Shown here: positions 53,742 to 61,760 of the stretch, one piece after another
Layout of the letters: every line of letters begins with the position of its first letter
Numbering within the stretch: position 1 is the stretch's first letter
Assembly (NCBI GenBank): GCA_028277515.1
Contig: JANQGC010000114.1
Coordinates: 1 to 64,000, forward strand
Source of the DNA: Anaerolineae bacterium
GTDB lineage: Bacteria > Chloroflexota > Anaerolineae > Promineifilales > Promineifilaceae
Length of the DNA: 64,000 nt
Reading direction: 5' to 3'
The notes under the pieces: generated by a model
Database searches by the model: none
What the model saw: the letters and a program-made list of their open reading frames with translations, nothing else
Told to the model about the DNA's origin: nothing
Made by a program: the position numbers and the translations under genes

Positions 53742-54096
53742 AGCAATCGACAATTATTTAGCAACACTGCCTGATCAACGGCGCGAGTCTTTGATCGAAC
53801 TGCGCTCCTGGATTCATGAAGCGCTGCCGGACTCCACCGATGTCATCGAATATGGCATGCCTGGCGTTTTCCAAGACAGCCTTGTCTGCTCATATAAATC
53901 ACAAAAAAATTATATGAGCCTGTACATGGATGTCGATGTCGTGGAGAAGCATAAAAAAGATCTGGATGAAGCAGGTCTGAATTGTGGCAAGAGCTGTATT
54001 CGCTTCCGGCGCATCGATCAGCTTTCCGAAGACTTGATAAAAACCATGCTGCGCGAAACGACCGAAAAACAAGCAGCAGAAAAAGAATTGAGCTAA
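53725..54096 (+). CDS. DUF1801 family protein
   Basis: 123 aa from the ATG with AAGGAG 6 nt upstream. [31 protein letters not shown] and [16 protein letters not shown] followed by [13 protein letters not shown] are the conserved parts of DUF1801 (YdhG-like), a small alpha/beta fold of unknown role. Its start overlaps the ferredoxin gene, so it is a true operon member between two formate dehydrogenase subunits. That placement is unusual, and nothing in the family predicts a role in formate metabolism. Confidence 0.88.
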   Translation: MKDQSKAIDNYLATLPDQRRESLIELRSWIHEALPDSTDVIEYGMPGVFQDSLVCSYKSQKNYMSLYMDVDVVEKHKKDLDEAGLNCGKSCIRFRRIDQLSEDLIKTMLRETTEKQAAEKELS

Positions 54097-54174
54097 ATCA
54101 AATGCTCCGGTGGATTAATGTGAAGAAAAACCCTTTAATCCACGGGACCGGTTTATAAATGCAAGAGGTGACCT

Positions 54175-56346
54175 ATGATAAGTCCTGATCGAGTCGTGCG
54201 CACGACTTGTCCTTATTGTGGGGTGGGCTGCCAGCTAAACTTAAACATTAAAGATGAATTCGTCTACCGGGTGGATGCGCCATTCGATGCCGCGCCCAAT
54301 TACGGCATGCTGTGCGTGAAGGGTCGCTTTGGCACCGACTATGTCAAGCATCCGGGCCGCGTAAAGACACCGTTGATCCGCACCAACCGGGAAGAAGGGC
54401 GTAGCGCCAAACCCGTTTGGCGGGAGGCTTCCTGGGATGAAGCCCTGGATTATGTGGCCGATGAACTGGTACGCATCAAGCAAACCTATGGCGGCGAGGC
54501 CATCGGCAGCTATGCCAGCGCGAAAGCGACCAATGAAGACACTTATGTCTTTCAGAAAATGATCCGCGCTTTAATCGGCACGAACAATGTCGATCACTGC
54601 GCCCGGCTGTGTCACGCCGGTTCAGTGGCCGGATTGCAGTTGGCCATTGGCTCCTCTGCCATGTCTAATTCCATCGCCGAAATGGAGAATCTTGATGTCT
54701 TCATCATAACCGGCTCGAACACGGCCGAAACCCACCCGGTCATCGCCAACTTTCTCAAACGGGCCGTGCGGAAAAACGGAGCCAAGTTGATCGCCATCGA
54801 TCCGCGACGGGTGGATATGGTCAATTTCGCCTCCATCTGGATGCAGCAAAATCCAGGAACAGACGTGGCCTTATTCCAGGCGATGGCCCATGTCGTCGTG
54901 AAAGAAAAACTTTATGACGAAGATTTCATCGCCAGCCGCACGGAGGGATTCAGCGAATATATTGAATCGCTGGAAACCTGCACGCCACAATGGGCACAGG
55001 AAATCACCGGCGTACCCGCTGAGCAGATCGTTGAAGCAGCGCGTCTCTATGCCGGCGCCGAGCGAGGCGCCATTTTCTGGGGGATGGGCATCAGCCAGAG
55101 CACCCATGGCACCGACAACACATTGTCCTTAACCAACCTGGCCTTGATGTGTGGGCATATCGGCAAATCCGGCACAGGTCTTAATCCTTTGCGCGGCCAA
55201 AATAATGTGCAGGGCTGCTCTGACAGCGGCGGACTGCCCAATGTGTACACTGCCTATCAAAATGTCGCTGATCCGGACGTTCATACCAAGTTCCAGGAAA
55301 CCTGGGGCGTGGATTTGAATAACCAACCGGGACTGACAGCGACTGAAATCATAGATGGCGGTTTGACCGGCGGTATCCGCGGTGTCTTTGTGGTTGGGGA
55401 AAACCCGATACTCAGTGAGCCAAACCAGGATCACACGCGTCATGCGTTGGAACAGCTAGAATTCCTGGTTTGTCAGGATATCTTCATCAATGAAACCGGC
55501 GAAATGGCTGACGTGATTTTGCCGGCAACCAGTTTTGCCGAAAAAGACGGCACGTTCACCAATACCGACCGGCGTATACAGCGTTGTCGCCAGGCGGTTG
55601 AACCGGTAGGGAACTCACGCCCGGATTGGCAGATAACCTGCGACCTGGCTCAACGGATCGAAAAACGCCTGCGAGTTCAGCTTTCCGCCGGATTCAATTA
55701 CGCACATCCATCTGAAATCTGGGAAGAGATGCGCCAGTTAACTCCCGATTTTTGGGGTATTGATTATGAGCGTATTGAACGGGAAGGTGGCGTGCATTGG
55801 CCTTGCCCCAGCTTCGACCATCCGGGGACGCCTTATCTATTTGAGGATGAATTTCCCCGCGGGAAAGGCAAATTCTGGGAGTTGGAATATGGCACGGAAT
55901 CCGAGCAGCCGGATGAGGAATTTCCGTTCAATATGAGCACCGGCCGTGTGTTATATCATTGGCACGGCAGCACAATGAGCGGCCGTTCCCGCCTGGAAGA
56001 TATATTTCCGGAGGCGGTCTGCGAAATCCATCCCGATGATGCCCGGGATTTGGGTCTCGTCACCGGGGATTGGATAGAGGTCAGCTCTCGGCGGGGATCT
56101 ATTAAGATGCGAGCGTTAGTCACCGGCCGTTCTCCGCGAAAAACGGTTTTCATCCCATTTCACTTCGCCGAGGCAGCAGCCAATAAATTAACCAAGGTCC
56201 AAATTGACAGCCGGGCCAAAATTCCTGATTATAAGAGCACGGCCGTGCGCATCGAAAAAACATCCCCTCCGGAAAATTGGGATGAAGGGTATAATGAACC
56301 GCTGCTTGAGCGTGGGGCAATTAAGGACCCGGTTCAAATCAATTAA
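54175..56346 (+). CDS. Formate dehydrogenase catalytic subunit, cysteine type
   Basis: 723-aa molybdopterin oxidoreductase. The N-terminal [4Fe-4S] cluster CPYCGVGC...CVKG is at residues 12-49. The active-site context DHCARLCHAGSVAGL has Cys146 (codon 54610-54612) exactly where the neighbouring enzyme has selenocysteine. ITGSNTAETHPV, LRGQNNVQG and the C-terminal dinucleotide-binding fold (STGRVLYHWHGSTMS) follow. It lacks the N-terminal ferredoxin domains, which are encoded separately upstream. It should oxidise formate (or reduce CO2) with bis-MGD. GAGGTG precedes the ATG. It ends the rightward operon, followed by a strong terminator. Confidence 0.95.
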   Translation: MISPDRVVRTTCPYCGVGCQLNLNIKDEFVYRVDAPFDAAPNYGMLCVKGRFGTDYVKHPGRVKTPLIRTNREEGRSAKPVWREASWDEALDYVADELVRIKQTYGGEAIGSYASAKATNEDTYVFQKMIRALIGTNNVDHCARLCHAGSVAGLQLAIGSSAMSNSIAEMENLDVFIITGSNTAETHPVIANFLKRAVRKNGAKLIAIDPRRVDMVNFASIWMQQNPGTDVALFQAMAHVVVKEKLYDEDFIASRTEGFSEYIESLETCTPQWAQEITGVPAEQIVEAARLYAGAERGAIFWGMGISQSTHGTDNTLSLTNLALMCGHIGKSGTGLNPLRGQNNVQGCSDSGGLPNVYTAYQNVADPDVHTKFQETWGVDLNNQPGLTATEIIDGGLTGGIRGVFVVGENPILSEPNQDHTRHALEQLEFLVCQDIFINETGEMADVILPATSFAEKDGTFTNTDRRIQRCRQAVEPVGNSRPDWQITCDLAQRIEKRLRVQLSAGFNYAHPSEIWEEMRQLTPDFWGIDYERIEREGGVHWPCPSFDHPGTPYLFEDEFPRGKGKFWELEYGTESEQPDEEFPFNMSTGRVLYHWHGSTMSGRSRLEDIFPEAVCEIHPDDARDLGLVTGDWIEVSSRRGSIKMRALVTGRSPRKTVFIPFHFAEAAANKLTKVQIDSRAKIPDYKSTAVRIEKTSPPENWDEGYNEPLLERGAIKDPVQIN

Positions 56347-56370
56347 AAAACAATTTCATTTTTAGGTTTC

Positions 56371-56403
56371 AAATTGGTCCAATCTGCCAGATTGGACCAA
56401 TTT
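56371..56403 (+). terminator. Intrinsic terminator after the second formate dehydrogenase operon
   Basis: Perfect 15-bp stem (56371-56385 with 56389-56403) with a 3-nt GCC loop, followed by TTTCTTCT. It starts 25 nt after the stop codon. It ends 21 nt before the deoB-deoC gene, so that gene needs its own promoter or read-through. Confidence 0.85.
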
Positions 56404-56424
56404 CTTCTATTAAGGGAGTAAGCA

Positions 56425-58320
56425 ATGCAGGTTAATCGCGTAATTGTTATTGTCTTGGACAGCGTCGGCATCGGCGAGCTGCCGGATGCGGCGGCCTTTG
56501 GCGATGTGGGCAGCCACACGCTAGGCAACATGGCGCGCGTCGTCGGTGGACTGCGCATGCCCAACATGGAAAAGATGGGTCTGAGCAATATCGCGATTTT
56601 GGATGGAGTGATTCCCCAAGAAGAACCGACGGCCGTGTATGGCAAAATGGCCGAGGTTTCTGCGGGAAAAGATACCACGACCGGCCATTGGGAGTTGATG
56701 GGCTTACAGTTAAAACGGCCGTTTCCACTTTATCCGCATGGCTTCCCACCGCAGGTCATGGAGCCGTTTGAAGCAAGAATCGGTCGTGAAACCCTGGGCA
56801 ACTACCCCGCCTCGGGCACTGTCATCATTGAAGAACTGGGCGAAGAACATATGCGCAGCGGCAAGCCCATCATCTATACATCCGGGGACAGCGTATTTCA
56901 AATCGCCGCCCATGAAGAAATCATCCCGGTTGATGAATTATATGAAATCTGCCTCATTGCCCGCGAGATTCTGCGTGGTGAACATGAGGTCAGCCGGGTT
57001 ATCGCCCGCCCCTTCATCGGCTCGCCCGGCAGCTTTGAGCGCACAGCCAATCGTCATGATTATTCCGTTGTTCCGCCCCAGTCAACCGTGCTGGACAGCC
57101 TCAAAGAAAGAGGCTTGATGGTTTTTGCGGTGGGAAAGATCAACGACATTTTCGTTGGCCAGGGGATTACCGGTTATGTTTCTACTACAAGCAATGATGA
57201 CGGTATCAATAAAACCCTCGCCGCGATCGAGGACAGGCCAGAGCGTGGCTTAATCTTCACCAACCTGGTTGATTTCGACGCCAAATTCGGCCATCGCAAT
57301 AATCCGGAAGGGTATGCTGAATCTCTTGCAGAATTTGACCGGCGGTTGCCGGAAATTATCGCGGCATTGGGGGAGGATGATGTCTTAATACTCACGGCCG
57401 ATCACGGCAATGATCCCACTACACCAAGCACCGATCATTCTCGTGAATACGTGCCCATCTTGATCAGCGGAGCGCAGGTTAAAGCAGGAGTCAACATCGG
57501 CACTCGCCAAACGTTTGCCGATCTGGCGGCAACAATCGCCGACATCTTTTCCGTGAGCCTGCCACCGAAGGGGCGCAGTTTTAAATTAGATTTCTTGACC
57601 ACCCTGGAAAATGCTTCCGTCTCTGAACGGCTGGCAATGATTGAAAACGATCCAACACTTATTGCCCGCCTCATTGATCACACCCTTCTGCGTCCGGACG
57701 CTACCGAAGAAGATGTCCATAAATTGTGTGACGAGGCATTACAGTACCAATTCGCATCCGTTTGTGTCAACCCCACCCATGTGCGCCTGGTGGCGTGGCG
57801 CTTAAAGGGGTCGCCCGTGAAAACTTGTGCCGTGGTGGGATTCCCCTTAGGGGCGACAACAACACACGACAAGATCATTGAGGCAGAACAGGCCATCCAA
57901 ATGGGGGCGCAAGAGATCGATATGGTCATCAATATCGGCGCGCTCAAAGGAGGGGATTATGATTTTGTGGAAAATCAAATCGCCGCTGTAGTAAAAACCG
58001 CGCACCATCACCGGGCGCAATGTAAGATTATTATCGAAACCTCTTACCTGAACCAGGCCGAGAAAGTGACTGTATGTGAATTTGCCGCCCTGGGTAGAGC
58101 TGATTTTGTAAAGACCTCCACCGGGTTCAGTGGAAGTGGGGCAACGGTTGAGGATGTCGCGCTTATGCGCCGCGTTGTAGGTCCAAGAATCGGGGTAAAA
58201 GCATCCGGCGGTGTGCGGACATTTGAAGACGCTCTAAACATGATTGCCGCTGGGGCTAACCGCATCGGTGCCAGCAGTGGCGTGGCGATTTATCAAGAGG
58301 CGGTGCGGAAAAAAGCGTAA
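56425..58320 (+). CDS. deoB-deoC: Phosphopentomutase / deoxyribose-phosphate aldolase fusion (DeoB-DeoC)
   Basis: 631 aa joining two enzymes that act in sequence. Residues 1-~390 are phosphopentomutase ([15 protein letters not shown] metal site, the catalytic Thr in [10 protein letters not shown], and metal-binding ADHGNDPT and TDHSREYVP); it converts deoxyribose-1-phosphate to the 5-phosphate. Residues ~410-631 are deoxyribose-5-phosphate aldolase ([29 protein letters not shown], the Schiff-base lysine in [10 protein letters not shown], and [10 protein letters not shown]); it yields acetaldehyde and glyceraldehyde-3-phosphate. All catalytic residues are present in both halves. The frame is continuous with a ~20-residue linker. 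GGGAG precedes the ATG. Confidence 0.95.
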   Translation: MQVNRVIVIVLDSVGIGELPDAAAFGDVGSHTLGNMARVVGGLRMPNMEKMGLSNIAILDGVIPQEEPTAVYGKMAEVSAGKDTTTGHWELMGLQLKRPFPLYPHGFPPQVMEPFEARIGRETLGNYPASGTVIIEELGEEHMRSGKPIIYTSGDSVFQIAAHEEIIPVDELYEICLIAREILRGEHEVSRVIARPFIGSPGSFERTANRHDYSVVPPQSTVLDSLKERGLMVFAVGKINDIFVGQGITGYVSTTSNDDGINKTLAAIEDRPERGLIFTNLVDFDAKFGHRNNPEGYAESLAEFDRRLPEIIAALGEDDVLILTADHGNDPTTPSTDHSREYVPILISGAQVKAGVNIGTRQTFADLAATIADIFSVSLPPKGRSFKLDFLTTLENASVSERLAMIENDPTLIARLIDHTLLRPDATEEDVHKLCDEALQYQFASVCVNPTHVRLVAWRLKGSPVKTCAVVGFPLGATTTHDKIIEAEQAIQMGAQEIDMVINIGALKGGDYDFVENQIAAVVKTAHHHRAQCKIIIETSYLNQAEKVTVCEFAALGRADFVKTSTGFSGSGATVEDVALMRRVVGPRIGVKASGGVRTFEDALNMIAAGANRIGASSGVAIYQEAVRKKA

Positions 58321-58416
58321 ATGAGTGAGTAGGAGAACATTGCTGCTCAGCAAGTGCTTTGTTTGGTCGTGGGGAGATGAAGATTAATTCTTCCTATCGA
58401 GTTAATGCAGAACAAT

Positions 58417-58613
58417 AAAAAAAGCCCCGAACATTAGCAGTGGCGGTTTACGGTTAGACTTTCAGCGGTTGTATGTAAGTAAGTCTCTTGGTGGCCGATT
58501 TACATTTATGTTGGCCTCGACCCCGTAGCAACGACTTGTCGAAGCTGGTGGGCTCACTAGAGGAAACTCGGTTGCCGCTTATTATCTAACCCCGCCCCTG
58601 CTTGTTCGGGGCC
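58417..58613 (-). ncRNA. Structured RNA candidate, ~197 nt, 6S-like rod with terminator
   Basis: The ends pair over 10 bp (58424-58433 with 58603-58612). The stem continues with AGCAG/CTGCT (58436-58440 with 58598-58602), GGCGG/CCGCC (58442-58446 with 58592-58596), GGTTAGA/TCTAACC (58452-58458 with 58585-58591) and AGCGG/CCGCT (58464-58468 with 58575-58579). That gives 32 pairs with small interruptions. Read on the minus strand, the last arm is followed by seven U (58423-58417), an intrinsic terminator. No protein fits here. A long rod of this size resembles 6S RNA, but the apical part folds into several small hairpins, so the family is open. Confidence 0.65.
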
Positions 58614-58661
58614 ATATGGCTTGTTAATTGCCAACATTATAGCCTTAGATCTGAAAATCCG

Positions 58662-59519
58662 TCAAGGATTATTTTCCTTAAAAAATTGACTTTTTTGGCT
58701 CTCCAAAACTTCATCAACGCCTAATAGCGACGTCTGCAAAATATGTTCAGCCCGGCTCAGGTCAAGCGTACAGTCTTCAGGCCACTGTTCACTGTCCCCC
58801 TCGGCAAAGTAAAGGGTTTCCCGCGGATTGATTTGCCACCAATCCAACATGCGTACACCGAACGCGGCGCGGGTCAATTGCTGGTTTCCGGCGACGTTTA
58901 GGATGCCCTTGTAATTATTCCAGGCCAATTCCAGGAGGGCGGAGCAAAGGGTTTGCACCCAGATAGGGTTGCGGCTCTGGTTGGTGAACAGGGTTACCGT
59001 GCGCCCCTTTTCTAAAGCTTGAGCCATCCATGCCGTTCCATGATCCATGTGTCGCAAGCCGTAAATGAGCGAGGTGCGGATAATCACATGATCCCTCGTC
59101 ACGCTCACAATTTTTTCTGCATCTGCTTTGGCCCGGCCGTATGCATGCATGGGTGTTACCGGGGCCGACTCATCATATGGACCATCTTTGCCATTGAATA
59201 CGACATCGGTTGACATGTGAATCAGCCGGGCATTGATATTGTCGGCCGCTTCCGCTATGTTGCCCGTTCCTTTGACAATGACGTCACGCAGCTCATCTCC
59301 GCGGTTGGAACCGACAGTATGGATAATAACCTGGGGCTTGAGCGTGGTGATTAATTTAGTGACGGCCGTGTGGTCACGCACATCCATCCTGGTGCCACTC
59401 GGTAGATTTAGGGGATCGTTGTGCAAGAACGTGTATTTTATATTGTGCTGTTTGCCGGCCAGGGGCACTAAATGTCGCCCAAGATACCCACCGCCCCCTG
59501 TAATGAGGATATCAGCCAT
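58662..59519 (-). CDS. RmlD-like NAD(P)-dependent sugar reductase (SDR superfamily)
   Basis: 285 aa from the ATG giving MADILITGGGGYLGRHL with AGGGAG upstream; a longer reading adds a non-conserved stretch. The Rossmann motif GGGGYLG is at residues ~8-14, STDVVFNG near 105, and the catalytic YGRAK (YxxxK) near 130. The C-terminal part (ILNVAGNQQLTRAAFG) is as in dTDP-4-dehydrorhamnose reductases. No other dTDP-rhamnose genes are near, so the true substrate is uncertain. Confidence 0.85.
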   Translation of the reverse strand: MADILITGGGGYLGRHLVPLAGKQHNIKYTFLHNDPLNLPSGTRMDVRDHTAVTKLITTLKPQVIIHTVGSNRGDELRDVIVKGTGNIAEAADNINARLIHMSTDVVFNGKDGPYDESAPVTPMHAYGRAKADAEKIVSVTRDHVIIRTSLIYGLRHMDHGTAWMAQALEKGRTVTLFTNQSRNPIWVQTLCSALLELAWNNYKGILNVAGNQQLTRAAFGVRMLDWWQINPRETLYFAEGDSEQWPEDCTLDLSRAEHILQTSLLGVDEVLESQKSQFFKENNP

Positions 59520-59708
59520 GAATTTGCTCCCTGCTAACGATATTGTAGCGTGAGCTTGCCGGCGTACGGCCGAAACAACCTTTCCAGGTTGTTCTACAGG
59601 TGCGCAATTTGGCAACGTTATTATGAGATGTCATTATCCTCATAGAATAACGCTCGCGACGTGGTTGTTCACGAAAAAACTCAAGGATTCCCAATGATTT
59701 AAACTAAG

Positions 59709-60422
59709 TTAGCTGGGACTGCGCGTCTCAAATCGCTGCTCGACCATTGCCAGGGCTGATCCTGCCGCTTCCTGTGCCGCCGCCTGTTTACTGGACCCGC
59801 AACCTTCACCCCACAGCTCATCACCAATGAACACTTGTACCGTAAAAGTCTTAGCGTGATCGGGTCCAGTTGCTCCGATCACGTTGTAGTGGGGCGTAAT
59901 ATTATATTGAGCCTGCGCCCAAACCTGAAATTCGCTTTTGGCATCGATGTGTAACGCGTTTTCTCGGATCTTAACCAATGCCGGGCCGACCAATCGCTCC
60001 ACCAGGCTCTGCACATTTTCCACGCCTTGATCGAGGTAGATAGCGCCAACGACAGCTTCAAAGGCAGCACAGAGGATGGGGGGGCGCCTCCGCCCACCAT
60101 TTTCTTCTTCACCATAACCGAGGCGTAAAAAACGGCCGATTTGCAGTTCCTGGGCAAAACCGGCCAACGTTCTGGTTTTTACTAAAGCTGCGCGCAGCGT
60201 GGTCAATTCCCCCTCATTCATCTCCGGAAAACGATTATACAGATAAGCCCCAACTACAAAATCTAAAACGGCGTCTCCTAAAAATTCCAGCCGTTCATTA
60301 TCCTCCAAAACAATTTCCGGATTCTCATTGACAAAGGAGCGATGAGTTAAGGCCCGCTGCAAGAGAGAATAATCATTGAAGGAAACTTGAAGATTTTTTT
60401 CTAATTGTCTCAAATCATCCAT
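59709..60422 (-). CDS. rnc: Ribonuclease III
   Basis: 237 aa. The catalytic domain (1-150) has the signature NERLEFLGDAVLDFVVGAYL with the metal-binding acidic residues and a second acidic site in FEAVVGAIYLD. The C-terminal double-stranded RNA-binding domain (~158-228) shows DAKSEFQVWAQAQ and GCGSSKQAAAQEAAGSAL. It cuts structured rRNA precursors and mRNAs, and could act on the structured RNA encoded about 1.1 kb away. Confidence 0.96.
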   Translation of the reverse strand: MDDLRQLEKNLQVSFNDYSLLQRALTHRSFVNENPEIVLEDNERLEFLGDAVLDFVVGAYLYNRFPEMNEGELTTLRAALVKTRTLAGFAQELQIGRFLRLGYGEEENGGRRRPPILCAAFEAVVGAIYLDQGVENVQSLVERLVGPALVKIRENALHIDAKSEFQVWAQAQYNITPHYNVIGATGPDHAKTFTVQVFIGDELWGEGCGSSKQAAAQEAAGSALAMVEQRFETRSPS

Positions 60423-60620
60423 GGCAAATAGTGTACATCAATAAACGCGTGAATCAACCCACCGATACCCACCCATGATGAAGTGTCTATCGCTTAACAG
60501 ATGTAAAGTTACCCCCATCTTGGCCAGCAGCGCAATATTACGATTGAAGGATTATGACATCAAAACATTTTGCTGTTAGATGGAACGAGAATTCACTTAC
60601 CCAGCAAAAAGGTTGAAGCA

Positions 60621-60667
60621 TTGACAAATCAAACCGGTTTGATTTATAATGATCAAACCGGTTTGAT
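60621..60667 (+). promoter_or_regulatory. lacI-type promoter with two palindromic operators
   Basis: TTGACA (60621-60626) and TATAAT (60645-60650) are 18 nt apart. A perfect 20-bp palindrome centred on AACCGGTT (60626-60645) fills the spacer. A second 16-bp copy (60652-60667) covers the expected transcription start, 24 bp centre to centre. This is the CRE-like half-site pattern of LacI-family repressors, so the downstream regulator very probably represses itself and the GH31 gene. Confidence 0.88.
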
Positions 60668-60695
60668 TAACGGTTGATTACCAAAGAGGATACGT

Positions 60696-61760
60696 ATGAA
60701 GCGTGCCACTATTTCAGATGTGGCTGCCCAGGCAGGCGTAAGCAAGAGCACCGTTTCCCATGCTCTCAGCGGGAAGCGGCCGATTTCTGCGGCAACGCGG
60801 CAACGTATTATGGAAACTATCGAGTTGTTGGGTTACCAGCCCAATCCAGTTGCCCAACGACTGGCTGGTGGCCAAACCAAAACAATCGGTTATATCTACC
60901 CCCTTTATGCTCCCCACATTGCCGGTTTAGAAATTAAATTTATTTCTAGCGCGGCGAACGCGATTAATCAAACAAATTATGCTTTCATGCTACTAACCCA
61001 TCCGGCCGATGATATCGACAGTCTGCGCAGGGTCATTGCCGGCGGGCTGGTGGATGGTTTTATTTTGATGCAAGTTCGCCTGGAAGATCCGCGCGTAGGC
61101 ATGTTAAAGGAAGCCGAAATCCCCTTTGTACTGGTGGGACGCTGCGCTGAAAATGAGGGATTAACCTATGTGGATCTAGATGCCGCTCAGGCCATGAAAT
61201 CCTGCATCGCACATCTAGCCGACCTGGGACATCAAAATATTGCTTACATCCATCAAGACGATCAAGACTTTGGCTTTATGCACCGCGCTAAAAAAGGATT
61301 TCTGTCCGCTTGCGAGACTTATGATTTAAAACCCTTTAGCTATGCCAGCGCCCTATCTTATGAAAGTGGCGCGTCAGCCATGAGTGCCTTACTTAAAAAA
61401 TATCCGCAAATTACGGCAGTCATTGCCTGGAATAATTCTGTGGCCTGGGGAGCTATTGATATAGCCAAAGATATGGGAAGGTCCATTCCCCAAGATCTAT
61501 CAATCATCTCCTTTGGGCATTCCGGTTTATCCCATCCCAGGAGCCTGGCTTTGACTGTGATGGACATACACCCTGAACACCTGGCATCAGAAGCGGCGCG
61601 GCTGCTATTAGCCAAACTAAAAGATCCCACATTTGAAGCAAAAAAATTGTTACAGCCGACGCTTATTAAGAGAGCTAGCACTGCAACGAATCCCGAAATC
61701 GCTTTCCATTCTAATTCTAGTAATACATGGCAAGGAAAATCTGATGCCGAAGAGTTATGA
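60696..61760 (+). CDS. LacI-family transcriptional repressor
   Basis: 354 aa. The N-terminal helix-turn-helix is ATISDVAAQAGVSKSTVSHALSGKRPIS, with hinge helix NPVAQRLAGGQTKTIGYIYPLY. The periplasmic-binding-like sensor domain (~60-335) has LVDGFILMQVR, DLDAAQAM and the C-terminal TVMDIHPEHLASEAARLL. AGAGGA precedes the ATG. The effector is likely a xyloside or alpha-glucoside, judging from the overlapping GH31 gene. Two operators stand directly upstream. Confidence 0.94.
   Translation: MKRATISDVAAQAGVSKSTVSHALSGKRPISAATRQRIMETIELLGYQPNPVAQRLAGGQTKTIGYIYPLYAPHIAGLEIKFISSAANAINQTNYAFMLLTHPADDIDSLRRVIAGGLVDGFILMQVRLEDPRVGMLKEAEIPFVLVGRCAENEGLTYVDLDAAQAMKSCIAHLADLGHQNIAYIHQDDQDFGFMHRAKKGFLSACETYDLKPFSYASALSYESGASAMSALLKKYPQITAVIAWNNSVAWGAIDIAKDMGRSIPQDLSIISFGHSGLSHPRSLALTVMDIHPEHLASEAARLLLAKLKDPTFEAKKLLQPTLIKRASTATNPEIAFHSNSSNTWQGKSDAEEL

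Noticed and set aside
56371..56403. Operator for a GntR/FadR-type regulator (TTGGTCCAA/TTGGACCAA)
   Set aside because: A 15-bp stem with a 3-nt loop and T-rich tail right after an operon end is better explained as a terminator.
58561..58613. Plus-strand terminator formed by CCCCGCCCCTG and CGGGG
   Set aside because: No U-run follows on the plus strand; the same bases are part of the minus-strand RNA closing stem, whose U-run is at the other end.
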